Positions 1 to 7,400 of a DNA stretch of 18,211 nucleotides are shown piece after piece (the stretch's first letter is position 1; each line of letters starts with the position of its first letter). The notes under the pieces are model-generated. The model had not been told where the DNA came from, made no database searches, and saw nothing but the letters and a program-made list of their open reading frames with translations. The stretch comes from Ilumatobacteraceae bacterium (lineage in GTDB: Bacteria > Actinomycetota > Acidimicrobiia > Acidimicrobiales > Ilumatobacteraceae): the NCBI GenBank assembly GCA_016650435.1, contig JAENVT010000448.1, forward strand, positions 1 to 18,211, read 5' to 3'. The position numbers and the translations under genes are program-made.

Positions 1-964
1 CTTTGACCTCTGACGTCCACATCACGCCGGACGACAGGATCACGCCGATGCTTGACAGGTCGTATGGCTCGCCGCGTTGCTCGGCCTCGTCGATAGCGGC
101 GACCAATGGCTTGGCGAAGGCGTCGCCGACGATCACCAACGACGTGGCACGTCGTTCTTGCGCGGCGCGCAGCACCTCGTGCGGATCGAGTGTTCGACTG
201 GTGAGTGTGATCACCTCGCCGCCTGTGAGGTGAGCGGCGAAAGCGCCGAGCCACAGTCCGGTGCCGTGCATCAGGGGTGCGCATGGGATCGCGACCATCC
301 GGTTGCCTTCCGCAGTGATGGCCTCGACGAGGGGGGCCACCTCTTCGCCGGTGCGTGGCACGCGTTGACTCAGGAACGGGAAGCCTGACCGCAGGAACAG
401 TGAGACGTGCGACGCCATGTCGTACATCACGCCCTTCGGCATACCGGTGGTGCCGCCTGTGTAGAGCATGTAGATGTCGTCCTCGCTGCGGACGATGCGC
501 TCCATCGGCTCGTTCGCCGCGAGCACCTCGTCGTAGGTCGACACACCCTCCACTTGGCCGGTGCCGCCATCGTCAACTTCGATCAGGAGCTTCAACTTCG
601 GAAGTCGTTCGGTGACCTGTGCCACCCGGTCGCCGAGCGACGAATGGAACACCAAAGCCTCAGCATCGGAGTTGTCGAGCAGGTACCACAGCTCGTCGTC
701 GAGATAGCGATAGTTGACGTTGATCGGCACACCGCGAATCTTGAATGCGCCATATTGCGCCTCGAGGTACTCGTTGCCGTTGTACATGTACAAACCGATC
801 TTGCTGTCGGGCCCCAACCCGGCCGCGGTATACGCGGCAGCGAGTCGCGCGGCGCGCTCGTCGTATTGCGCCCACGTCCTGGTGATGTCGCCATGTACCA
901 CCGCGGTTGCGTCGGGAACGGTGTCGGCGATCGACTCCCAGATCGTGGCGTAGTGCAACTCCAT
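1..964 (-). CDS. Acyl-CoA synthetase (AMP-dependent ligase, FadD-like), C-terminus beyond window
   Basis: The minus-strand frame is open from an ATG at 964 to the window edge, giving 321 codons of a family usually about 540 residues, so the C-terminal lid domain is missing. It should activate a carboxylic acid to its CoA thioester through an acyl-adenylate. The ATP-binding P-loop signature YTGGTTGMPKG lies at residues 168-178, and the N-terminal part has the usual ANL layout (GLYMYNGNEYLEAQYGAFKIRGVPINVNYRY, shown here only as residues 57-87 in position terms). The overall look resembles mycobacterial FadD enzymes acting on fatty or steroid side-chain acids. The start lies 17 nt after the deacetylase-like gene, so it is probably the last gene of the 4072-to-1 operon. 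No clear Shine-Dalgarno precedes it. The family call is strong; the substrate cannot be read. Confidence 0.9.
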   Translation of the reverse strand, partial: MELHYATIWESIADTVPDATAVVHGDITRTWAQYDERAARLAAAYTAAGLGPDSKIGLYMYNGNEYLEAQYGAFKIRGVPINVNYRYLDDELWYLLDNSDAEALVFHSSLGDRVAQVTERLPKLKLLIEVDDGGTGQVEGVSTYDEVLAANEPMERIVRSEDDIYMLYTGGTTGMPKGVMYDMASHVSLFLRSGFPFLSQRVPRTGEEVAPLVEAITAEGNRMVAIPCAPLMHGTGLWLGAFAAHLTGGEVITLTSRTLDPHEVLRAAQERRATSLVIVGDAFAKPLVAAIDEAEQRGEPYDLSSIGVILSSGVMWTSEVK

Positions 965-981
965 TGCCGGAGCGTAGGTGA

Positions 982-1632
982 TCAGTTCGAGACGCAGAGA
1001 GTGTCGAACGACGAGGTCGGCGCGCCGTCGCGGATCGGTGTGCACTCGTCTGGGAAATCCTGTGACCAGACCAAACCATGACTGCGGACAGCCGTGAGGA
1101 ACTCGTCGAGCCGGTCGAGTGCGGCACCGACGACATCGTGCAACACCACCACCGACCACGGCTTCTCATCGATGCCCCTCAGCGCGTGATCGACCCACCC
1201 ATCGGGATCGCGCCAGTCGCCAGGCAGCACGTTCCACAGCACGCACGTGTACCCGTGCGAGCACAGTGTCGACGCACCGAACCGACTCATCAGCCGATCG
1301 TCGATCACTCCACCCGCTCCGTACGGTCGGAACAACAGTCCGTCGCCTCCAACATCGTCGACGGCGGCCCGCATCCGATCGAGTTCGTCGGTGATCACAG
1401 CGTCGTCGGCTGCGCCGAACTGCACTGAGTGCGTCCAGGTGTGCCCGCCGAGGCGATGCCCTTCGGCCACGCTTCGCCGGCCAAGCTCCCGGCCCTCGGG
1501 CATTGCCAGCTTCCGTCCGATTGCGAAGAACGTGGCAGGGACCGCATGGGCGGCCAGAAGGTCGAGCACTGGCTCGGTAGTACCGGGCGTCGGTCCGTTG
1601 TCGAACGTCAGGGTGACGGTCGGCGCTGTCAT
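982..1632 (-). CDS. NodB-like polysaccharide deacetylase family protein, altered metal motif
   Basis: This is a compact 216-residue NodB-homology domain protein with no signal peptide, so it is probably cytoplasmic. Family members remove N- or O-acetyl groups from glycans, or act on related amide bonds. The visible motifs are TFDNGP at residues 9-14, HTWTH at 64-68, RPY at 102-104 and a VVVLHD segment with His165. In the canonical TFDDGP the second Asp binds metal; here it is Asn12, while Asp11 and both metal-type histidines are kept. The ATG at 1630-1632 overlaps the pirin stop by 4 nt (ATGA), which fixes the start and implies translational coupling. A lack of secretion signal and the company of a pirin and a CoA ligase argue against a cell-wall role. 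The family is clear; the substrate and activity are not. Confidence 0.85.
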   Translation of the reverse strand: MTAPTVTLTFDNGPTPGTTEPVLDLLAAHAVPATFFAIGRKLAMPEGRELGRRSVAEGHRLGGHTWTHSVQFGAADDAVITDELDRMRAAVDDVGGDGLLFRPYGAGGVIDDRLMSRFGASTLCSHGYTCVLWNVLPGDWRDPDGWVDHALRGIDEKPWSVVVLHDVVGAALDRLDEFLTAVRSHGLVWSQDFPDECTPIRDGAPTSSFDTLCVSN

Positions 1633-2636
1633 TCGGGTCGCTCGACCAGACCGTCGGGGTGGCGCGCGAAGCGCGCTGGATCCGCTCCGTGGACGGGACC
1701 GTCGACATCCCACGGCCAGCCACCGAATCCGGTTCGTTGATAGTCGGCGAATGCTTGCTCGATCTCGGCGTTCGTGTTCATGACAAACGGTCCGTATTGA
1801 GCAACCGGCTCGCCGATCGGGCGGCCTTGCAGGATCAGGACTTCGACAGGGGAGTCGCCGGCACGCACCTCGACTTCGGTATCGCTGCGCACAACCGCAC
1901 CGGTCGACGATCCGAGTTGATGGTCGCCAATCGAGAGCGTCTCGCCCTCGAAGAAGTACAACGCGCGTGCCACGTCGGCATGGTGCGTCGCCGGCATGGT
2001 CCACGACGCGCCAGCGTCGAGGCGCAGCACCCAGATTGCCACTTCGGCATCGTCGCGAGATGCCCATGAATTCGGCGGAGGAGACGCCGGTTTGGCGTCG
2101 CCCAGAGTGCCGGCAACAACAGTGACGCTGCCACCTTCGAACTCCACGACCGGGATATCAGGTGCCCACAACATGGTGAAGTACGGCTCGACCATCTTGT
2201 CGCTCGATGGGAGGTTGAGCCAGATCTGGAACAACTCGGTGGTGTTTGGTTCGACCGTGTCGACCAGCGGGAACATCTCGCTGTGCATGATGCCGGCGCC
2301 GGCGGTCAGCCATTGCGTGTCGCCGCGGCCGAAGCGGGCCGTCGCGCCCAGTGAGTCGCTGTGGTCGATCAGCCCTTTGCGCACCAAGGTGACGGTCTCG
2401 AAGCCGCGATGTGGGTGATGTGGGAATCCCGGCACGTCGGCGCCGTGATACATCCGCCATCCATCGAGCGGCTCGAAATCGTTCCCCATCTCGCGTCCTT
2501 CGAGCGATGCCGGATCCGGACCGAACTCTCCGTTGCCTACCGGGTACATGTCGAGATGATGGACGCAGAACAAGAACGGGTCGAGAGTCGGCCACTGGAA
2601 CCCGAGGGGAATCTCCTGTAGAACCGGATCATTCAT
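1629..2636 (-). CDS. Pirin family protein (bicupin)
   Basis: This 335-residue cupin protein carries the pirin signature HPHRGFETVT. Metal ligands are expected at His74, His76, His118 and Glu120 (the second pair in TAGAGIMHSE). Their spacing closely matches the metal-binding set of human pirin. Pirins are iron-binding proteins; some bacterial ones have quercetin dioxygenase activity and others modulate enzymes such as pyruvate dehydrogenase. The ATG at 2636 was chosen because homology begins right after it (MNDPVLQEIPLGFQWP); upstream in-frame sequence is not pirin-like and would run into the preceding gene. It sits 17 nt after the CoxE-like gene and overlaps the deacetylase-like gene by 4 nt. 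The family is certain; the role here is unknown. Confidence 0.92.
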   Translation of the reverse strand: MNDPVLQEIPLGFQWPTLDPFLFCVHHLDMYPVGNGEFGPDPASLEGREMGNDFEPLDGWRMYHGADVPGFPHHPHRGFETVTLVRKGLIDHSDSLGATARFGRGDTQWLTAGAGIMHSEMFPLVDTVEPNTTELFQIWLNLPSSDKMVEPYFTMLWAPDIPVVEFEGGSVTVVAGTLGDAKPASPPPNSWASRDDAEVAIWVLRLDAGASWTMPATHHADVARALYFFEGETLSIGDHQLGSSTGAVVRSDTEVEVRAGDSPVEVLILQGRPIGEPVAQYGPFVMNTNAEIEQAFADYQRTGFGGWPWDVDGPVHGADPARFARHPDGLVERPE

Positions 2637-2653
2637 GCCCCAAAGTTTACGAG

Positions 2654-4072
2654 CTAGACCAGCGAGGCGATCACGTCGCCAAGCTGTCTCAGCGAGCGCA
2701 CCTCGAACGCGCCCCGGCAATACGCCCGGTAGTCGTTCATCGCCGAATCGGTAGCACCCCACTCCTGCTCGGGCTCGGGATTCAACCAGAACACACGTCT
2801 CGCCTGCTCGGCGATGGCTCGCAGCGCGTCCGCGCCATCTGGGCGATAGTTGGTACGGGCGTCGCCGCAGATGATCACGGTGGAGCGCGACGAGACGGCA
2901 TCGGCGAGGTGGAAGTCGACGAAGCGTGTGAAGGCCTGCCCGTAGTCGCTGTGCCCGTCGTCGCCCAGCACACCGCGTCGCTCGACGAAACGATTGACGT
3001 GAATCTCGTGGCGTGCGCTCTCGAACAGGTCGGTCACCTCGGCGATGCCATCGACGAAGGCGAAGCTGCGCACCCGGCGCAACTCGTCGTGCAGCGCATG
3101 GACCAGCGTGAATGTGAACTGGGCGAACTCAGCGACCGAGCCACTGACATCGCACAGAAGCACCAGCTCCGGGCGATGCGGATGGCGACGGCGCATGGCG
3201 ACATCGAAGGGCACGCCTCCGGCCTGCAACGAACGTCGAACCGTGCGGCGAGCGTCGAGCCGGCCCGTGCTGCGCAGCCGCCGGCGACTGCTTATTCGCG
3301 CGGCGAGCTGACGCGCCAGAGGTTGCACCACACGGCGCAGCTCGTTGAGCTCCAGCGAGGACAGTTGCAGCATGTCGCGGTCGGCAAGGCCGGTCCCGAT
3401 GTCGACGTCATGGGCAATACCTGCAGCTCCCATCCGGGCGGCGATTTCGGCGGCCAGCCGTCGACGGAACTGCTCGAGCATTTCGGCGAACTCGTTGCGC
3501 GCCAGCATCAGTTCCAACTCCGTCAACTCGCCGTCGCGACGCAGCTGCTGCATCGCCGCACTGAGCATCCGCGATAGATCGATCGCTCGCATCACCTTGT
3601 GCAAGTAGTAGCGCTCGCTGTGTTCGGCATCGTCGTCGAAACCGGCGAGTGCATCGACCGCTTGCTGCGCCAGGAACGCGATCTGCGCGTCGTCGCCCTG
3701 TTGCATCGCGTTGAGCAGTGCGCTCGACAATTGGTTGGCCGTAGTGGGTGGCCGCAGATCCTTCTGCGCGCCTTCAGCGTCGCTCGTTTGCGTGCCGATC
3801 GCGACGCCGGTGAAGGCCATACGAAAGGCGCGATCGAACTCGCCGGTCGGATCGGAGCTCTTGACAAGCGTTGCGCGTAGCCCGGCCTTTACCGACTCGG
3901 GTTCTTCGAGTGGCAGATGTGTGAGCGCTGTGAACGCGTCGATGACCGCGCCCGTGGTCACCTCGATTCCGCGCCGACGTAGATGATCGACGAGAACCTC
4001 GACGCGACCGATCAGCGGATGAATGCGCGACAACGTACCAGCGTGTGTGAACTGAGTTCCATGGTGCGTCAC
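2654..4072 (-). CDS. CoxE-like VWA-domain protein
   Basis: This protein of about 472 residues belongs to the CoxE-like von Willebrand A family. The C-terminal half holds the MIDAS sequence LLCDVSGSV (DxSxS) followed by a VWA fold through FAFVDG and IICGDART. The N-terminal half is the helical, Arg-rich region typical of these proteins. CoxE works with a MoxR-type AAA+ ATPase (CoxD) in maturing the CO dehydrogenase active site, and relatives serve other metalloenzymes. No MoxR ATPase or molybdenum hydroxylase is in this window, so the client is unknown. The start is uncertain: in-frame starts exist at GTG 4126, GTG 4072 and TTG 4033. The 4126 start would place a palindrome inside an unconserved leader, so 4072 is used. 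It is probably the first gene of the operon reaching 1. Confidence 0.85.
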   Translation of the reverse strand: MTHHGTQFTHAGTLSRIHPLIGRVEVLVDHLRRRGIEVTTGAVIDAFTALTHLPLEEPESVKAGLRATLVKSSDPTGEFDRAFRMAFTGVAIGTQTSDAEGAQKDLRPPTTANQLSSALLNAMQQGDDAQIAFLAQQAVDALAGFDDDAEHSERYYLHKVMRAIDLSRMLSAAMQQLRRDGELTELELMLARNEFAEMLEQFRRRLAAEIAARMGAAGIAHDVDIGTGLADRDMLQLSSLELNELRRVVQPLARQLAARISSRRRLRSTGRLDARRTVRRSLQAGGVPFDVAMRRRHPHRPELVLLCDVSGSVAEFAQFTFTLVHALHDELRRVRSFAFVDGIAEVTDLFESARHEIHVNRFVERRGVLGDDGHSDYGQAFTRFVDFHLADAVSSRSTVIICGDARTNYRPDGADALRAIAEQARRVFWLNPEPEQEWGATDSAMNDYRAYCRGAFEVRSLRQLGDVIASLV

Positions 4073-4102
4073 CGTTGCAGAAGACGACCGGGGCGCCGCC
4101 GG

Positions 4103-4151
4103 GAAGTGCGCACTTTCAACGCGCACGTCCTGTGCCGAAAGTGTGCACTTC
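4103..4151. repeat. Inverted repeat made of two self-palindromic arms
   Basis: Two 15-nt arms (4103-4117 and 4137-4151) are inverted copies with one mismatch, separated by 19 nt. Each arm also contains its own palindrome: AAGTGCGCACTT is perfect and AAGTGTGCACTT nearly so. It lies between the IclR stop (4182) and the CoxE-like start. It could be a terminator hairpin for the IclR transcript, although no T-run follows, or a pair of operator sites for a dimeric regulator of the CoxE-pirin operon. Confidence 0.6.
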
Positions 4152-4181
4152 GCCAGGACGAGACGCCGAACCCGACGTCCA

Positions 4182-4970
4182 TCAGCGCTTGGCGAGTTGG
4201 GACTCGATGCTGCGTGCAGTTGCGAGTAGGTCCGGCAGGATCACGCCGCGCAGCTCCTTCAGTGTTACCCGTGCTGCGTGGGTGCCAACGTTGATTGCTG
4301 CAAGCGTTCGACCGCGGCGATCGCGCAGCGGCGCAGCCACCGATCTGATGCCGAGCTCGAGCTCCTGATCGATCAGCGCGTATCCTTGACTGCGAACCGT
4401 GTGGATCTCGGATCGCAGCGCGTCGGTGTCGTTGATCGATTGCATCGTCGGGCCGCTGACGACTAATCCGTCGAGGAACTCGTCGAGTTGTAGATCGCCC
4501 AAGCCGGCCAACAGCACTCGACCCATCGAGGTCCATGCCGCCGGCAGCCGGGATCCGATGGCCAGCGAGATGCCCATGATCCGTTGGGTGTTGACGCGGG
4601 CCACGTACACGATCTGCGAACCGTCGAGCACCGACGCCGAAACGCTCTCGTGCACGCGATCAGACAGTGCCTCCATGAACGGCTGGGCGATGTCGGGGAG
4701 CTGCAACGACGAGACGTAGGCGAAGCCAAGGTCCAGCACGCGTGGTGTGAGTTCGAAGGTTCGCCCGTCTGTGCACACGAAGCCGAGAGCGACGAGCGTG
4801 AGGAGGAGCCGCCGAACCGTCGCCCTGGTCAGACCGGTAGCGCGCGACATGTCGGCGAGTGTCATTGCCGGCCGTTCAGCATTGAACGCCTCCAGCACAG
4901 TTAATCCACGACTCAACGATTGGACGTAGTCTCTGTCCGGGCCATCAGTTGACAGGCTCTTACTTGACAC
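4182..4970 (-). CDS. IclR family transcriptional regulator (PcaR/PobR-like), probable hydroquinone operon regulator
   Basis: This 262-residue regulator has an N-terminal winged helix (about residues 14-80, beginning VQSLSRGLTVLEAF with the recognition region TGLTRATVRRLLLTL). A C-terminal IclR effector domain follows (LPAAWTSMGRVLLAG, and YALIDQELELGIRSVAAPL near the end). The pattern is that of the PcaR/PcaU/PobR branch, whose members respond to aromatic acids or beta-ketoadipate intermediates. A strong GGGAGG lies 8 nt before GTG 4970, which favours this start over the in-frame TTG at 4991. It is divergent from the hydroquinone dioxygenase operon, with 72 nt between start codons. By context it should control that operon and possibly itself through the palindrome at 4990-5029. 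The effector is unknown; hydroquinone or 3-oxoadipate would be natural guesses. Confidence 0.93.
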   Translation of the reverse strand: MSSKSLSTDGPDRDYVQSLSRGLTVLEAFNAERPAMTLADMSRATGLTRATVRRLLLTLVALGFVCTDGRTFELTPRVLDLGFAYVSSLQLPDIAQPFMEALSDRVHESVSASVLDGSQIVYVARVNTQRIMGISLAIGSRLPAAWTSMGRVLLAGLGDLQLDEFLDGLVVSGPTMQSINDTDALRSEIHTVRSQGYALIDQELELGIRSVAAPLRDRRGRTLAAINVGTHAARVTLKELRGVILPDLLATARSIESQLAKR

Positions 4971-4992
4971 CTCAGGCACCTCCCGCGACAAT
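4964..4992 (+). promoter_or_regulatory. Sigma70-type promoter for the hydroquinone operon
   Basis: A perfect TTGACA at 4964-4969 is followed after 17 nt by GACAAT at 4987-4992. This predicts a transcription start near 4999 and a leader of about 44 nt before the hapC GTG. The -35 box overlaps the first codons of the divergent IclR gene. Confidence 0.6.
4979..4984 (-). promoter_or_regulatory. Ribosome binding site that fixes the IclR start
   Basis: GGGAGG on the minus strand stands 8 nt before the GTG at 4970. It lies inside the frame opened by the TTG at 4991, so it decides for the shorter product. Confidence 0.7.
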
Positions 4993-5029
4993 GTTCACAT
5001 ATCGCACGAGTGTGCGCAATGCGAACATT
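4990..5029. promoter_or_regulatory. Nested palindromic operator, probable IclR-family binding site
   Basis: Outer arms AATGTTC (4990-4996) and GAACATT (5023-5029) are exact inverted copies. Inside them CGCAC (5003-5007) and GTGCG (5012-5016) form a second palindrome on a 4-nt loop. The centre of both is close to 5009.5, so the two dyads share an axis. The element starts in the -10 box of the hapC promoter and covers its start site. It also overlaps a TAGAAT at 5027-5032 on the minus strand that could be the IclR -10 box. This layout suits repression of both genes or autoregulation. Binding by the neighbouring IclR protein is inferred. Confidence 0.6.
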
Positions 5030-5042
5030 CTAAGGGGGCTGT

Positions 5043-5537
5043 GTGACCGAATATGTCACCAAGTTCGGGTCGCTCGCCGACTACGACAAGGGCAACATCG
5101 AGCTGATCAACGACCAGGCCAAGAACTACGCCTTCTCCAACATCTTCGAAGTAGCCAACTCTTCGAAGCCGTGGGAGAAGGTCGCTGTCGGCAAGAACAT
5201 GCAGTACGTGCTCGAGGCCATTCGTGCCGAAGGCACCAGTGAATGGCGAACCTGCGCCCACGACGAATTTCCGCTGTGCATGGACGGCGAGGTCACAGTC
5301 GAGCTGGTCAAGCTCGACAACCCCGCCGTGCCTGCCGACAAGGAAGGCTCGGTTCGCATCGACGGCGACCCAGTCGGAAAGAAAATGGGTCGCATCGTCT
5401 TGCGCAAAGGGCACCAGGCTCTGCTGCCTGCCAACGCCGCCTACCGCATGAGCGCCTCCACGCCCAGTGTCATCTTGTTGCAAACCATCGTCGGCGATGA
5501 CACCGTCGAGCGCTGGGCCGAAATCTGTTTGAGCTAA
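5043..5537 (+). CDS. hapC: Hydroquinone 1,2-dioxygenase, small subunit (HapC/PnpC type)
   Basis: This 164-residue cupin-like protein fits the small (about 18 kDa) subunit of the two-component hydroquinone dioxygenases. Those enzymes are alpha2beta2 Fe(II) proteins that open hydroquinone between C1 and C2 to 4-hydroxymuconic semialdehyde. Visible features are the segment TSEWRTCAHDEFPLCMDGEVTVEL (residues 64-87 by position) and a second beta strand set ending in LLPANAAYRM. The small subunit is structural in known enzymes, with iron carried by the large one. The GTG start at 5043 is preceded by AAGGGGG 4 nt upstream. The identification rests mainly on its pairing with the large subunit 31 nt downstream and on the pathway genes that follow. 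It is the first gene of the plus-strand operon. Confidence 0.85.
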   Translation: MTEYVTKFGSLADYDKGNIELINDQAKNYAFSNIFEVANSSKPWEKVAVGKNMQYVLEAIRAEGTSEWRTCAHDEFPLCMDGEVTVELVKLDNPAVPADKEGSVRIDGDPVGKKMGRIVLRKGHQALLPANAAYRMSASTPSVILLQTIVGDDTVERWAEICLS

Positions 5538-5568
5538 CCCCATCTGTTGAGCTGAAGGAACCACTGAC

Positions 5569-6543
5569 ATGACATTGACCGACGTTCAATCGACCGACCC
5601 CAACGCACAGGGCTATCGCGAGTTCAGCCTTGGCGCGTTCCACTTCTCACGCGACGAATACTTCGTCCACATCACATGGCCGACGGGCAAGCACGTGCTC
5701 AGCGCCGACGTCTTTCTTCGCGCGCTGCAGCGCGATGTCGCGTGGGACTTCTTCTACGGCACGGTCAACTTCGACAGCGTGTTCGGCACGGTCAACCACT
5801 ACGGCACGGTCGACATGTTCGCCGGTCGATTTAACGATGCCTACCGAAAGGCCGAGCTGGATCACACTGAGAACTTCGAGACCGGACTGATCCGCGAGAC
5901 GTTCAAGGCGATGCTCGACGACTGGACCAACGCCTCGTTCGACCCGTTCGCCAGCCCTGCCGAGACCGACAAGCCGTTCGGCGTCAAGGACGGCAACAAC
6001 ACCGAGGCCGTCACTCGGCGCCGGGTGGCTGCGAATCGAATGGTCAGCGTGCCGGGCGACGAGAAGATCCGCACCGACGAGACGCACCCTGTCAACCGGA
6101 TGTTCGCCGACGTTCCTCAAGACGCGCCCGAGGTGTACCCGGAGCCAGGGTTCGAGGACGAGGTCGCTGCCTACAACCTGTACGCCTACATCAGCCGCAG
6201 CGATGTCACGTGGAACCCGAGTGTCGTCAGCGTTTGCAAGGCCAGCTTGTACTGCCCGACCAGCGAGGAGTACATGCTGCCGGTGTTCCACGGCAACGAC
6301 CGCGTCGAGTGGTTCGTGCAACTGAGCGACGAGATCGTGTGGGACGTTCAGGACCGCGATTCAGGCGCACCTCGCAGCAAGGTCACCATGAAAGCGGGTG
6401 ACGTCGCGGCGATGCCGGGCGATATTCGCCACCAGGGCTACAGCCCCAAGCGCTCGATGCTGCTGGTGTGGGAGAACGCCTCGCCCGAGCTGCCGGAAAT
6501 GATCCGTACCGGCAAGGCGAGCGTGTACCCCGTCGAGTTTTAG
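5569..6543 (+). CDS. hapD: Hydroquinone 1,2-dioxygenase, large (catalytic) subunit (HapD/PnpD type)
   Basis: This 324-residue cupin protein is the iron-bearing subunit of hydroquinone dioxygenase. The C-terminal cupin contains HGNDRVE with His241, Asn243 and Glu247, followed 47 residues after His241 by His288 in DIRHQGY. The same H-x-N-x3-E and +47 His spacing is what I recall for the iron site of PnpCD from Pseudomonas (His256, Asn258, Glu262, His303). The N-terminal part (FSRDEYFVHITWPTGKHVL, then DVAWDFFYGTVNFDSVFGTV) is also typical of the large subunit. Length matches the roughly 38 kDa family members. The ATG at 5569 has AAGGAA 8 nt upstream. Product: 4-hydroxymuconic semialdehyde from hydroquinone, perhaps also from substituted hydroquinones. 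Downstream CoA-transferase starts 20 nt later. Confidence 0.92.
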   Translation: MTLTDVQSTDPNAQGYREFSLGAFHFSRDEYFVHITWPTGKHVLSADVFLRALQRDVAWDFFYGTVNFDSVFGTVNHYGTVDMFAGRFNDAYRKAELDHTENFETGLIRETFKAMLDDWTNASFDPFASPAETDKPFGVKDGNNTEAVTRRRVAANRMVSVPGDEKIRTDETHPVNRMFADVPQDAPEVYPEPGFEDEVAAYNLYAYISRSDVTWNPSVVSVCKASLYCPTSEEYMLPVFHGNDRVEWFVQLSDEIVWDVQDRDSGAPRSKVTMKAGDVAAMPGDIRHQGYSPKRSMLLVWENASPELPEMIRTGKASVYPVEF

Positions 6544-6563
6544 TTTCTGATGCAGAACACCAG

Positions 6564-7400
6564 ATGATCACAAGCTTGCGTGAGGCCGTTGCCGAGCACG
6601 TTCACGACGGCGACACATTGGCGCTGGAGGGGTTCACTCACCTCATTCCCCACGCTGCGGGCCACGAGATCATCCGCCAGGGTCGCCGCAACCTGCACCT
6701 CATCCGTATGACACCCGACCTGGTCTACGACCAGTTGATCGGATCGGGATGTGTCACCAAGTTGACGTTCTCGTGGGGCGGCAATCCCGGTGTCGGATCC
6801 TTGCAGCGGTTTCGCGACGCCGTCGAGAATCAATGGCCGCACCCCCTCGAGATCGAGGAGCACAGCCACGCCGGCATGGCCACTCGGTACGCGGCCGGCG
6901 CCGGCGGACTGCCATTCGGGATCCTGCGCGGATACATCGGCACCGACTTGCCGAAGCACACCAGCACGATCAAGACGGTCGAGTGCCCGTTCACCGGAGA
7001 GGTTCTCGGAGCAGTGCCGGCGATCAATCCGGATGTCGGGATCATCCACGCCCAACGCGCCGATCGGGCCGGCAACGTGCAGATCTGGGGCCTGCTCGGC
7101 GTGCAGAAAGAGGCGGTGCTGGCCTCGGCGCGATCGATTGTCAGCGTGGAGGAGATCGTCGACGAGCTGCCGCAGGTGGCCGGCGCAATCGTGCTGCCGT
7201 CGTGGGTTGTCAGCGCGGTGTGTCATGTACCCAACGGAGCGCATCCCAGCTTCGCCATGGGCTTCTCGGTACGTGACAATGCATTCTACAAAGCGTGGGA
7301 TGCGATCTCGAAAGACCGCGATGCGTTCACATCGTGGATCGACAAGCACGTCATGGGCACGGCGAACTTCTCCGAGTACTGCGAGAGCGTGGGAATCTGA
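6564..7400 (+). CDS. catI: 3-oxoadipate CoA-transferase, subunit A (CatI / GctA-like)
   Basis: This 278-residue class I CoA-transferase alpha subunit begins MITSLREAVAEHV and has the early glycine-type loop around LALEGFTHLIPHAAGHEI. It ends in a domain with INPDVGIIHAQRADRAGNVQIWG, a strong hallmark of these proteins. It resembles glutaconate CoA-transferase A and the CatI protein of chlorocatechol degraders more than the shorter PcaI proteins. With the B subunit it should move CoA from succinyl-CoA to 3-oxoadipate. The ATG at 6564 was chosen because the upstream in-frame extension would overlap hapD and lacks homology; no strong ribosome binding site is visible. Its TGA overlaps the next ATG by one base, as expected for paired subunits. 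The substrate is assigned from the maleylacetate reductase and thiolase next door. Confidence 0.87.
   Translation: MITSLREAVAEHVHDGDTLALEGFTHLIPHAAGHEIIRQGRRNLHLIRMTPDLVYDQLIGSGCVTKLTFSWGGNPGVGSLQRFRDAVENQWPHPLEIEEHSHAGMATRYAAGAGGLPFGILRGYIGTDLPKHTSTIKTVECPFTGEVLGAVPAINPDVGIIHAQRADRAGNVQIWGLLGVQKEAVLASARSIVSVEEIVDELPQVAGAIVLPSWVVSAVCHVPNGAHPSFAMGFSVRDNAFYKAWDAISKDRDAFTSWIDKHVMGTANFSEYCESVGI

Noticed and set aside
407..1081. Long plus-strand open frame of 224 codons
   Set aside because: It lies antisense to the acyl-CoA synthetase, whose P-loop is clear on the minus strand; the plus-strand translation is rich in Arg/His with no domain pattern.
2411..3577. Plus-strand open frame of 388 codons
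   Set aside because: Antisense to the pirin and CoxE-like genes, which carry clear motifs; it results from high third-position GC.
5526..5552. Short repeat of CTGTTGAGCT-like sequence after hapC
   Set aside because: Only about ten bases with an insertion; no clear role and likely chance.
4995..5570. Minus-strand open frame of 191 codons opposite hapC
   Set aside because: The plus strand has a ribosome binding site, promoter and a fitting subunit pairing; the antisense frame covers the control region and resembles no family.
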